Assembly: GCF_021130785.1 (NCBI RefSeq)
Contig: NC_060213.1
Location: 62,094,001 to 62,158,000, forward strand
Direction of reading: 5' to 3'
DNA: 64,000 nt
Origin: Homalodisca vitripennis
Taxonomy: Eukaryota; Arthropoda; Insecta; Hemiptera; Cicadellidae
Positions 48,601 through 58,710 of this stretch are shown in pieces. Within the stretch, counting starts at the first letter, position 1; each line of letters opens with the position of its first letter. The notes beneath the pieces were generated by a model. That model worked only from the letters and a program-made list of their open reading frames with translations, had not been told where the DNA came from and searched no databases. Both the position numbers and the translations under genes were made by a program.

Positions 48601-49718
48601 AAGCATTTCAAGTAGTAATTCAAAGAGATAGTGTACTCATCTCTGAAACATGGTAGCGATGTAATTAAATCCTTCCAAAAGTCCAACAGTTGTATTTCAG
48701 AATAAAATAAAAGTATAATATTATAGATTTATTTACAAATCAAAGACGGATAATGTTGTTATAGGCACCCTCTTGGAGATTCCAGTGGTCTAACCGACAA
48801 GTTGTGGAGATTGTGGTGCCAACATGTTCTAGCAGGATTAGAATAGCAGAGAGAGGATATGGAGTTGCAATCATTGGTAATTTTTATACTATATCTACTT
48901 AGAATTTAACTTGCATTTTATTCGTGACTATTATTATTTTTGGGTAGTATTTAAATCGGTTAATAAGTATATATTCTATTTTGTAACATTTCTTAATACC
49001 CTATATAAACGATCAAAGCAACTTCGCAATTTAACAACCAAGTGTTTAATCATCAAAAAAATAATTGTTATTAGCACAAATTTTTACATCACTTGGTGAG
49101 TTGTTAAAAAATGTGATCCCAAAAAAACTATACAATCTTTGAAATATTTCTTAATTAACTTTTAGCGTTCTAAAAAAAATATGACTTGCCTTTCTTGTGT
49201 TGTAAAATAAATGTTGAGTACCAGTACTGGAAATGTAAAAGATTCTTAAGATTTAAAAGCAAACAAATTGTATACTGTATTGGTAATATTTTCAACAATC
49301 TGAACAGGAGAAAAAAGCGCTCACTTTTACTTTTCTTTAATATAATTCTCATATAAAAATTGTGAGTTGTTATTAATTTATTGATTTTAAAAGCCTTAGG
49401 TTATTACAAAAAAAACAAAGCTAATATCGAAGAAAATCGTTAATTTAAATTTTAGATGTCACTATTATTATTTTTAAGTCCCTAGTTCAAATAAAACAGT
49501 CAATTATAATACAAATAAATGTATCAAATCTGTCAACAGACAAGAGAAAAGAAGCATGGTGCTACCATGTACTGTGGCTGCCTTCACGCATCTACATGAT
49601 TGCCACCTACCTGTTTACTCTAGTTGTAATGTTGGTAATAGTGGTAGGAGTCCAGTGTTCCCGCAGATATAACTGTCATTCCAGATACAAGTCCCACCCG
49701 CAGTACAAACCTCTGTGA
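39683..49718 (+). CDS. MPPE1-like: Metallophosphoesterase 1 (MPPE1/PGAP5)-like protein, probable pseudoenzyme, seven coding exons
   Basis: Exons are 39683-39969, 41582-41750, 42270-42398, 46805-46942, 47216-47386, 48765-48876 and 49540-49718. All phases match and give 394 residues, the normal length for the family. MPPE1/PGAP5 is a membrane metallophosphoesterase of the early secretory pathway that trims ethanolamine-phosphate from GPI anchors. Fold landmarks are hydrophobic N-terminal segments (about 31-60), DRYLRRSF (95-102), IFLGDLMDEG (115-124), LPGDSDIG (156-163), VVEIVVPTCSSR (311-322) and a C-terminal membrane segment (about 353-375). Metal-ligand positions are changed: VASPRILG where D-x-H/Q is usual, S160 where Asn is usual, SQSPLL where a His-Pro block is usual, and SAQDY (253-257) where H-x-H is usual. 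Only D119 clearly remains. I infer loss of catalysis with retained structure. The donor after 39969 (GTTGGT) and the acceptor before 47216 are weak. Confidence 0.88.
40370..40640 (+). repeat. LINE 3' tail-like fragment
   Basis: AT-rich sequence ends in ATGGGTTTACCGTGAATAAA followed by further AAATA units at about 40604-40638. The same terminal motif occurs near 13295-13325 and, on the minus strand, at 63955-64000. It lies in intron 1 of the MPPE1-like gene. Confidence 0.5.
42440..42560 (-). repeat. Repeat C fragment with CGAAACG core
   Basis: Shares GGATTTTCCGAACATTTTCC and CACGTTTCGAGATCGG with the palindromic repeat at 51.9-52.3 kb. It lies in intron 3 of the MPPE1-like gene, just after exon 3. 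Confidence 0.6.
43246..44160 (+). repeat. 55-63-bp tandem array, about 15 units, with higher-order structure
   Basis: Units begin CGACGTTACTATATATAGCA and end TTGTTTACTTAGT. Full units are 63 bp. Short ones of 55 bp lack one ATAT and one GTAC, and units of about 59 and 61 bp also occur. The order 63 (with GTACATGG), 55 (with GTTTATTTAGT), 63, 63, 63 occurs from 43246 and again from about 43791. The array is in intron 3 of the MPPE1-like gene. Confidence 0.9.
44161..46280. other. Remainder of MPPE1-like intron 3
   Basis: A GC-richer block at about 44550-44700 and another at 45520-45660 (with TCGCAAC-like motifs) may be transposon fragments; neither resembles a known exon. Exon 3 joins exon 4 in phase without them. 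Near 45705-45760 is a CGAAACGTTGTGT motif like that of repeat C. Confidence 0.4.
46280..46450 (-). repeat. tRNA-derived SINE, copy 1
   Basis: On the minus strand an A-box-like TGGTAGTCGAGCG (46446-46434) is followed by a B box, GGTTCAAATCC (46407-46397). Then comes an unrelated AT-rich tail down to about 46280. The two internal RNA polymerase III boxes are correctly spaced, but the molecule does not fold as a proper tRNA. Confidence 0.6.
46540..46728 (-). repeat. tRNA-derived SINE, copy 2, different family
   Basis: On the minus strand an A-box-like GGTGGCCGAGACAG is near 46726-46713, and a B-box-like GATGTTCGACTC near 46688-46677. A tail runs to about 46540. It differs in body sequence from the neighbouring SINE. 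It lies about 80 bp before exon 4 of the MPPE1-like gene. Confidence 0.5.
47548..48260 (+). pseudogene. Decayed LINE RT fragment in MPPE1-like intron 5
   Basis: The plus strand reads GVLQGFTLGPFLFITYLNDY near 47560-47625, the usual GxPQGS..GPxLFxxYxND block of LINE reverse transcriptases. Further on are KLMFLGLNLEENL near 47810 and a WGAKIKQTKALFVFQKRG-like segment near 47990-48045, matching the thumb region in order. Stops and frameshifts are common. The clade is unclear (CR1- or RTE-like are possible). Confidence 0.65.
48261..49539 (+). other. Flanks of exon 6 and MPPE1-like intron 6
   Basis: This is very AT-rich sequence apart from exon 6 (48765-48876). No repeat or other exon is recognised. 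Confidence 0.45.
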
Positions 49719-49761
49719 CGTAAGTTGTTACTAGGTTAAGGAACATTTATAATGCATGTAC

Positions 49762-50806
49762 AGAATATAAATTAAGCCCTGGTGCGCCTTGATATATTCT
49801 AAACGGATTGGGATATTGCTGTAAAATCTTCACCATAACAGTTAAAATACTTTTTTGGAATTTTTGGAGGATAAAAATATTTCCCCCTTTTAAAAAGAAG
49901 GTAGAGGGGGTGACTTTAAATTTTAAAATTGTAACCCCTATCTTGTGACATATCATTTGATAGGTAAATTAAGAAGAAACTCTATGGCATGAGCAAAACA
50001 TCCCTACAATGATCCTATAAAAAGTTATGGGCAAACAATCCCTTACATCTAAGGGTGTAATTTCAGTTCAGATACGCCTGGATATATTCCAAACGGACTG
50101 GTATATCAATGTACAACCTTCACCATTTTTATTTAATTACTTTTTAAGATTATTTGATGGTAAACAAATTTCACCCCTTTCCAAATCGGGGGTAGAAGGG
50201 GATAACTTTAAAATTTCAAATTGTAACCCCTATCTTGTGACATGTCATTTTAAAGGTCTATTCAATGGAAACACACTGACATGAAAAAAGTGTCTACGAC
50301 GATCATAGCAAACGTTATGGGCAAGTAATCCCTTAAATTGTAATTCCACATAGGATGTACATTTAAGTAACTTCTTACCAAAGCTATGCACACCTAAACA
50401 AAACAAAAATCCAAAAATTAATTTACTAAGTGTTTTGAAGATTATGCATTGATATCTCAATCCGTTTTTGTGTATATTCAGGCGTTTCAGGACTTAATTT
50501 ACACCCTTCTATGTAAGGGGTTGTTTGCCCATAATGTTTGCTAAGATCGTCGTAGATATGTTTTGTTCATGTCATTGTGTTCCTTTTGAATTTACCGTTT
50601 ATATTATATGTCACGAGATAGGGGTTGCAATTTTAAAATTTTAAGTGAACCACCTCTAACACCTTTGAAAAAAGGGGAATATTTTTACCCTCCAAAAAAT
50701 CCAAAACCAAATATTTTAATAGGCATGGTGTAGATTTTAAATCGGTGTCTCTATCCATTTTAAATATATCCATGCGAATCAGGACTTAATTTACACACTG
50801 CATAAG
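49762..50806. repeat. Foldback repeat: tandem units facing inverted units
   Basis: A unit of about 280 bp starts TAAATTAAGYCCTG and contains GATATATTC, TTTTTGGAGG, TTGTAACCCCTATCTTGTGA and TATGGGCAAACAATCCCTTA. It occurs twice in direct order (from about 49766 and from about 50045). It is then reversed from 50800 back to about 50505, with a further partial reversed unit to about 50420. The element could form a long hairpin. It starts about 45 bp after the MPPE1-like stop codon, so it may be transcribed in that 3' UTR. No ORF belongs to it. Confidence 0.8.
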
Positions 50807-51890
50807 ATTGCCTAGGCACGTTCTAACTGATTACGAGTTGTTTTGATTTTAACAGCTGATTTACAGTCATCACATTCGCAAGAGTAAACTGCTGTACGGC
50901 TAGTTTATATCCACACATAATTCCAAAAAAGAAAAGGTTTCTTCCCATTTGCGTTTTCTGACTGTTATAACGTGTGCTGTCCGTCAGTAAGTTATGTTCG
51001 TTTACTCCCCCTTTTTTATGTTCGGAAAAAATTGTTATGTTAAATTTGTAGCCCTTTAAGGTAATTCCTCTGAATAAAGAGATAGTAGAACTAAATTTAA
51101 TATGTTATCACTTTACGTGCAATTTCATGCATTTAAAGTTTAAGTAATTTTGCCAATTCTGTAATCAAGGTTGTGAAACTATGTAATTTTGGCAAATCAA
51201 AACGGCTGAAGTAAAAGAGGTTTGTAGATTATATACACGAATTATGGCTTCAGTGAGTGCTATTTCGATTAATATATGGTTAAGGAAATTATTTTGTAAT
51301 TAAATATAATTTTTGTACTACATATTTTGTATATATATTTTTTTTAACTGATATATTAATATAAAATACATGCATATCACTGAAACTATAGCTTAAAATG
51401 TAAATACACTGAATGTATATACTGTAACAGTTTTATAATTTTATTTAGACCTGATTGCCTAAATTTCCTTATTTACATTGCTGTAATTTTACGTAGAGCG
51501 ATAACAAAAATTCCAACCCCAAAATCGATTGCACGATCTTAAACAATTTTGATAATTGAAACTGGTCGAATCGCGAATTAAGGTTGTTCATTGAACTACA
51601 TCGGTTTTGGTACATAAATAGATAGTTTATCGCTTGCCTTATTTATGTAAACAAGAGCGTGTTTTTACTTTATCTCCGTGATTGATTAAAAAAGATATTT
51701 TTTGTTGTGTCTTAATGTAATTCAGATCTCTGAACAAGATCCTGAAAGTAATAGTAAAATTCAGGTATAATAAAAAATTATATCAATGTATACAATGTTA
51801 ATAGTGTAACAGCAGTATTAATATAATCATTTTTGTTTGACTATAGTAACTTAAACAGATTATTGCAAACCGCAATCGGTTCGAAGTTAT
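50807..51890. other. Intergenic, AT-rich, no gene seen
   Basis: This kilobase has no recognisable gene, repeat unit or RNA. Short AT-rich homopolymer-like runs occur near 51330-51360. Confidence 0.45.
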
Positions 51891-51894
51891 ACCA

Positions 51895-52306
51895 TTGTTA
51901 AGGAAACAGGATTTTCCCGGACATTTGCCATCGTTCAGTGAAATAATACAATCACTAACACTACGTTTCGAGATCTGTAATCTGATCTCTTTCTCAGGTC
52001 AGTGACTGATCTATTGCATAACTACATTCTCGTTTAAAGTAAACAAACATATCGAAGCGTTGTGACAAGTATAAGTCTGTAATCATCATTTTAGAGTTAA
52101 TGTGCCTGGAATAGGCACAAAATATGGCTGTTGTGGCTGTGGTATGTTTTTGTTTACTTTAACCTAGATTGTAGTTATGTATTAGGTTAGACATTCACCT
52201 GAGAAAGAGATCAGATTGCAGATCTCGAAACGTAGTGTTACTGTTTGTATTATATCACTGAACGCTGGCAAAAGTCCGAGAAAATCCTGTTTCCTTCACA
52301 ATACTA
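51895..52306. repeat. Palindromic repeat C with two inverted CGAAACG cores
   Basis: Arms of about 155 bp (51895-52052 and 52143-52306) are inverted copies; the loop between them is about 90 bp. Each arm carries CCTGAGAAAGAGATCAGATT and, after a short loop, CAGATCTCGAAACGTAGTGT. It also carries AAAGTAAACAAA and a GGATTTTCxCGGAC-like end. GAGATC and GATCTC can pair directly before GAAAC, a layout like the hammerhead core in Penelope-like elements, but one core position does not match. Half-copies lie near 42.5 and 45.7 kb. Confidence 0.75.
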
Positions 52307-53990
52307 CCGTCGTCTAAAACAAACCCAAAGTATACTACCGTTGTATAATAAATAATCACAAATACCACTGTAAAATTTTATTGTAGAGAACGATTCTTCA
52401 AATTAAATATTTCAACTACGAATAAAAATGTATAATCTTGCTAGAGTATGGCTTATAACAAATCCAATTACTACCAAGGTGTTATAGATTTTAACCGTAT
52501 CAAGTACTTAATATCAATAGTAACATAAGTGATGGCGTTAGAGTTTGAGACAATAATTGTGATATTCAAAAGTTCAAAGTTCAAAAAACATTTATTTTCT
52601 TGAAACACAGAAATAAATGCATATTTCATGAGTTCTGTTGAATTCGCGCGGAATAATTTTTATAATAAAGCATAGTTAATAAATAATCAGTTGGCATGTG
52701 ATTTATGCTATGTAGCTATTCTTCTATACAACTAACATAATTCACAAATGTTCTTAATTTTATCTTCTTAGAATTGTAATGAGCAATTACAAATAGCATA
52801 GTACAATTATGAACCAGCCAATATTACCAATGTTATTCAATATTAAATTTAAATATAATATAAAATAAAATAACAATGACCAACTAATAAGAAATTTAAA
52901 TATACGAATTATCAAATAAATATATATAAATTAATAATTATAAATGTATATATAAATAACAAGAAAATAGAAATAACAAGAAAATAGAAATAACAAGAAA
53001 AAATGACTTAAAATTCAGGAAATTTCAGCAGACAATAGGGCCGGATACTGGTCTGGGCACACAAACCCGAACACACTACTATTATTACTTGCATATGCAA
53101 TATCTTGTGTTAATCTGCTCGTAGATGCTATGAATAAATTAAGTGGATATTAATACATCAAACAATGGGAGTTCCTATGGGTATTCCTAGCTAATGTAGT
53201 AAGATCGTACATAATGCTAACAACTTCCTGAATTTTTTATATAGAAATTGAATACTGCAACTGTTTTATTGGCAGCTCAGCTCTATTCGGCGTTAATTAA
53301 TCAAATCATTTCACATTCTACAGTTTTTAAAACTTTCCACTGTTAAGAGTAGTCCGTGATAAACGAATTTTATAATACTTATATAGTAATAATTGTACGA
53401 ATAAGTATATGAATAAATGTTGTATTCAATTAGGTAACTTTGTGAATTGGGGGGGGGGGGTTCCAATATGAGAAAACGCGTCCATAAGAATGTCCACAAA
53501 AGCTGCTACCGAAAAAAAGTCGAAAATGACTAATTTGCGCATATTGACACACCCATAACTAGTTAACATAACATAGTTCCTCAAACACAGCTAGGTGATA
53601 GGTTTTTAGAACGAAGCAAAGTGTTTGTTTGAGATCAATTTTTTCAGAATGTATGTATGTTGGTTACTTAGTTAGTAATGTAGCCTTTTATTCTTTTCAG
53701 TGCCTACTGGTCCAAACAACGACATTGAATTCAATATAGGTTCTACACTTTAAACTAAGTACTTAAACTTTAAACTGTATTCAGTGAGTTTGCTCGGAAA
53801 TACACCTCCGTACTCCATTATTTTCGGATTCAGAAATATTACTAAAAACTACAACGGAACTGTGTCTGGTTGTCCAGCAGCCACCCAGTGCAAGCTAGGT
53901 GAAGAGGTGTTCTCGTTGTCTAATCAGGTGCACAAATGAGAGCCCTACGTTGTTTTAGACATGGTCCCAAAGCACAGCGGAGCAGCTGAG
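52307..53990. other. Intergenic, no gene seen
   Basis: AT-rich DNA. Direct GAAATAACAAGAAAATA-type short repeats lie near 52960-53000 and a G10-type homopolymer near 53450-53460. Part of 53750-53990 may belong to the family A repeat. No coding sequence is recognised. Confidence 0.4.
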
Positions 53991-54004
53991 TTTTCTACAC
54001 GTAC

Positions 54005-54160
54005 GTAGCTATAGGGGGAAGGGTTGATCCAACACGAATGTTGAGTTTAGCTGAGTTCCTTCTTTGAATCACCTCTTCAGACGGATGTAGACTCCAGATT
54101 CTAGGAGTGAAGTATGTGTGTCAGATTTCAGACACTGCACTAATCGAAAGGTAAAATGTC
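54005..54160 (+). repeat. Family A MITE fragment
   Basis: It begins TAGCTATAGGGGGAAGGGTT and continues through ATGTTGAGTTTAGCTGAGTT, TCTTCAGACGGATGTAGACT and CAGATTTCAGACACTGCACT. These are the same landmarks as in the 58.08-kb copy, partly inverted. Confidence 0.6.
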
Positions 54161-54280
54161 TTTACCTATTCTATACAACACTTAAAAAAGGGTTATCGGT
54201 CATGAGCCCAACGAACGGTAAGCGCTAGATATACGAAATCTAGTATATCTTACTGTATCTATAGGGAGTGTATTAGGGAG

Positions 54281-54520
54281 TGCCGATGGCCGAGCGGTCT
54301 AAGTCGTTGGACTTTGGGTCTGAGTTAGAGATAGCGTGGGTTCAAATCCTATCTATGACCGTTGCATTTTTTATCAGTACAATCAACCTCGTACTGAATA
54401 GACTCTCCCCTTTATTCGGATTAATAAAATCCTCGCACAGGCCAGTGGCCCATGAAGACGGACAGAATAAGGCTTAAAAGGGGATCGGCCTCTCCTTTAA
54501 AAAGAATCTATAAAAATAAA
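54281..54520 (+). repeat. tRNA-derived SINE, class II tRNA-like head
   Basis: A box TGGCCGAGCGG is at 54287-54297 and B box GGTTCAAATCC at 54339-54349. Spacing is that of a long-variable-arm tRNA (Leu or Ser type). The acceptor strands do not pair, and an unrelated body follows (GCACAGGCCAGTGGCCCATG and an A-rich end), so it is a SINE and not a tRNA gene. The D, anticodon and T stems can still be traced. A 65-codon ORF across it is incidental. Confidence 0.75.
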
Positions 54521-55544
54521 GATGTAATGCCTCTCTTAATTGATAAGTAAATCATACAATCAAATAGCTAGACCGATATTTATAATTTCTATTTTAAAAT
54601 GTTCGTAAATAATAAAATTAGGTAATTATGAAATAAAAATTCGAAAAGTTGTAGATATATAGATCGGATTTCCAAAGGAAAGGGAAAATTCCAAGTGTTT
54701 CAAGAGGTAGTCGTGTACTGTAAATAGCAATGACGATAGTATTATCTTAATTTGTTGGCACCAGTAACGAATTCAAACAATATTCAGGGTATTTGGTATA
54801 TTATTTCAACATCGCTCTAAACGTAAATTTCATGAACACAATTGTGAATATCTGCACCAAAGTACTGTTCTAAATATTTGGTTCCTTTATTAGTATGGCA
54901 CAGTACTGTAACTGAAGGAACAAATCAAAGAGACCAACATGACACAACGAGCTATTTCTTTCGTGACTACAACTTTAGGAAATAAGGGAAAATAGCGAGC
55001 CAATAACCATTGTAAATGGAATCACAAAATAAAGCAGAAGACACAAAGCGCAATTTTGGAAGACGATAGAGGGAGCAGCGAATCCGATTTGCACTGAAGG
55101 GGAATACAAAAGTGATTAGGTGTACACAAGTCTATAGAAATCAGGCTGAAATAAGAAATTAGGATGATATAACGAACATATATTGGATATCAAGGACATA
55201 CTCTGTACTGAAGCACGCTTACAGATATTCAAACCATTTAAGAACGAAAACTGAAGACCAAAGTGTACAAAAGAGGTTAACAGGCCGTGTGAGGTCCTAA
55301 GGGGGAATTATGTCTTTCGCAGATCTTAGCTGTATTTGAAAGTAGCCTGTTACCATACAGAGTGATGAAAAAATTGTTGTTCATCTCTTCACGAGAAATT
55401 GCTGGTGTTCAAAGTATGAACTTCAGGTAACTTTTTAATCAACCCCAAATAAAAAATATTAATTTTATAGGGTATACATGAGGTATAGATTCACAGGGAA
55501 ATTAAATTTTAACAAGTTACAAATATGACATTCTTTCCAGTCGT

Positions 55545-55545
<1 letters not shown>
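54521..55545. other. Intergenic, no gene seen
   Basis: Purine-rich and AT-rich DNA without a recognisable ORF, RNA or repeat unit. Confidence 0.4.
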
Positions 55546-55616
<71 letters not shown>

Positions 55617-55633
55617 CGCGCGCGCGCGCGCGC
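55546..55633. repeat. Compound (GT)n(GC)n microsatellite
   Basis: About 31 GT dinucleotides (55546-55608) pass without interruption into about 12 GC dinucleotides (to 55633). Alternating purine-pyrimidine sequence of this kind favours left-handed DNA. Confidence 0.95.
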
Positions 55634-55639
55634 TACTTT

Positions 55640-58075
55640 GGACCTGTTTATATAATTCTCCTAAATTATGCTTCAAATAGAGAATTTTGAGTTTCGCCTA
55701 CAAATTATAGTGTACTTATAAAAAAATATTCCAATTTTTACTGTCTTATGAAAATATATTTTAAAGGTTGTAACCAAACATCTTTACATTTAAATACTCT
55801 AACTGAAAACTGATTACACCATCGGTTACATTTTTATAAAATAATTGTATAATAAAGTATATAATATTAATTATATAATAATAATAATTTAATTTTACTT
55901 TTATTTTGTTTCAGGAAAAGGCTTTACACAAGATTTCGATTTTAGCAAAAGAAGTCATTTCTGTTCATAAATCAGCTTCCATGAAACTTGAAAGCTTGGT
56001 TTTAATAAACTTTAAAATGTATGTATATAATGTTGATGGAGGCAAATGATTTTACTTGTAAGACATTTTTAACAAATAAAGAACTGATTTTCACTTGTGC
56101 TGAGAAGTTTATTGTATATTATTTATACTGTACTATATTTATATAGTATAAGGGTGAATTTGACAGGTTGAAAGGAAACTTCTAATAGGGAATAAACAAT
56201 TATGTACACATTGTGATATATAAATTAAATACATATATTAAATTTAATATTAATTTTATATATAAATTGTGGAAAGGTGTGTATATATATATATAACAAT
56301 TGTGATTGGTAGATTTAAGATAGTCTATCAATCACAATGTGTACACAATTCTCTATGTAATATACGATCGTGAATCTTAACAGAAGCTGAGCACCAGGGC
56401 CAAAACCTTTTTCTACACAACTACTGTAAACACCTTGTTGTTAGATGGATTTTTAGCAAATTGGAATGGGCGTTATATATTCTACATTCTCACAAGGCCC
56501 TTAAGCTTCATAGGGTGCTGTCAGACTAAATAATCTCATGGAAGACGTAGAACTCCTAAAAGACTCCTAGAAACCAAAAATTCCCTAAAACCGCGAATTC
56601 CCAAAGGTTAAACGCTCCTTGGCGCCTATAGCTGCCAAAGACCTGAAGCTTAGAATTTTTCAGGATTGGTTTAATTTACATTTTAGAGGCTTTCAGGAAT
56701 CAGGCGATGATAAGTTTCAACGTCTTACGAAACTCGTGGTCTTACGTATTCAACGGAAGTCTGCCTAAATCTTGGGGTCTTGTATAATTTTGGGAGGGAG
56801 TATTATTTAATTGTATTGAAAAAATTACATTGCGTACTAAGTAGTACATTCAGAAAATACTCGTACATTAATATACTAAAAATTAGTTACTGTGAGTATG
56901 TTTACATTTTAAGTTCTCGTACTTTTATCCAGCTATAAAATTTAAAGAAACAAATTAAGCCTCTAGAAGTACAAGAACCCTGGTTTTGAAAACATTTACT
57001 AAACTATTTCATCCATGAAATTACAAAATAAATGGATAAGTGGATTTTTTAAAATTATTTAATCGTGTTCTAACACTTTTTAAGTAAACAAATAATAGGA
57101 CGTGTTTTAAATCTTGGTTCAGATTCAAATTATGGCAATGATCTAACATTTCTTAAGCCATAGAGAAAGTATATTATACAAAGATTACTTGAGGTATAAG
57201 TAAGAGTAGACGCGCTGTCCCTTTTTTAACTGTAGTGCTCATATGAGGGGCCGATGCTCATACACAATCGGTCCATCTTAAACATTCGCTGATCATCGGT
57301 GTTCTTTTATCTGTTTTTATTAGCTTAAAACACGTCTGTTATACATTTCTTCAAATATATACGCATATTTTTGAACTTGGTTGCCGAATATTTCGAGGTA
57401 TTTTTGCAATGCGAAAAATACATACCTCAAAGTTTGAATTATAAGAAATTGGCTTGTAATATTGCATTAAAATAATTCAACAAATTTTTCGTCTCTATAT
57501 AGCAGAAAAATTGTTTATGTGAACAACAACAAAATACGTTCGAACAAACCTTGATAAATTAAAGAGAAAACATATGAGATATATGACTAGACTATGTTGT
57601 AAGTATACTTTAAAAATAATATTAATTATCGAATATATTAATTTTAATTTAATAACCCGTATAAAAACTACAGCATATCACATTAATCTATAATTTTTAT
57701 AAATCTTTAAATTTTTGGTTGGTAACTTCTATACAGATTATTTTATTTTTGGTTAATTTATTCATCAGCTATTTTTAATAAAATCAAGTAATTCATACAT
57801 ACTTAATTTTTTTTAATTGGTTCCACGTTTTAATTATATTTCTCATAATTAAATATTACATGTATTTGATATTTAACGAAAATACATAATCGTATTTGGC
57901 GATTCCAAAGCCAACAAAGTTTGCCGAAATCATTCAGTTTTAAACTCTTTAGGATTTGTAGGCATATAACATATTTTATCTTGAGAGATGTTTTTCGTTA
58001 GTCACCAGTAGTTCGGAGCACCATCGTAAGGTGCCGTACAGCTTTCATTTTAGCATACAACTTTCTCCACAGCAA
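55640..58075. other. Intergenic, AT-rich, no gene seen
   Basis: This contains a hairpin-prone patch at about 56190-56352 (reported as a finding). Otherwise it is AT-rich, with no recognisable exon. Confidence 0.45.
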
Positions 58076-58079
58076 AATC

Positions 58080-58710
58080 CTTTCCACACACATCGTAGCT
58101 ATGGCGGGAAGGGTTGATTTAGTATAAATGTTGAGTTTAGTTCCAGTTCTCCTTCCTCTAACGTAGCGTCTAGAGTCTGATGCTGTAACAGATTTGACTC
58201 CTGGAATCTGGAGCCACGTTTGTCTGAAGAGATCGAAAATACATTCCTCTTAATGCAGCGTTTAGAATCTGAAGCTGTCACAGACCATAACATAACCTCC
58301 TCATTGCTGTTTTCAATTGTGCACCTGATCAGGTAATGAAAATACCAATTCACTGGGTAGGGTACGATAAGAGGACCCGATGTTTTATATCGAAATTTGC
58401 AAACTTCGATAGTCTAGAATTTGAGATGCGAATGTTAGGTATCGATACTGATTACATTCTTCGATATAAAAAACCGGGTCCGCTTATCATACCCTACCCT
58501 TACATTATATTTTATATTTTGTAATCTAGATGTCTCTGATGTCAAAACTATGTAAATTGTTCATTGTTAACTTCTTCGTCATCGACTTTTTTCGATTTCT
58601 TAACATAAACATGGCTCCTGATTCCAGAGGTCGTCTGTAACAGCATCATATTCTAGACACTGCATTAAGATGAAGATGAACATGAGCTAAAATTAACATT
58701 CATTTGAGAA
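58080..58710. repeat. Family A MITE, longest copy, with a nested element
   Basis: The left edge (GCGGGAAGGGTTGATTTAGT, then ATGTTGAGTTTAG) and the right edge (GAGCTAAAATTAACATTCAT) are inverted relatives. The interior has TCTAGAGTCTGATGCTG, GACTCCTGGAATCTGGAG and a second copy of the CTTAATGCAGCGTTTAGAAT block. A different inverted-repeat element sits inside at 58355-58499. The ORFs at 58099-58353 and 58336-58524 come from these repeats. Confidence 0.7.
58355..58499. mobile_element. Small MITE with about 40-bp inverted ends, nested in family A
   Basis: The left end GGGTAGGGTACGATAAGAGG and the right end, read inversely, GGGTAGGGTATGATAAGCGG continue as inverted repeats for about 40 bp on each side, to TATATCGAA. 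Total length is 145 bp. No ORF is present. It is younger than the copy it interrupts. The superfamily is not clear because no convincing target duplication is visible. Confidence 0.75.

Noticed and set aside
54281..54362. Functional class II tRNA gene
   Set aside because: The A and B boxes are good but the acceptor stem does not pair, and a SINE body follows.
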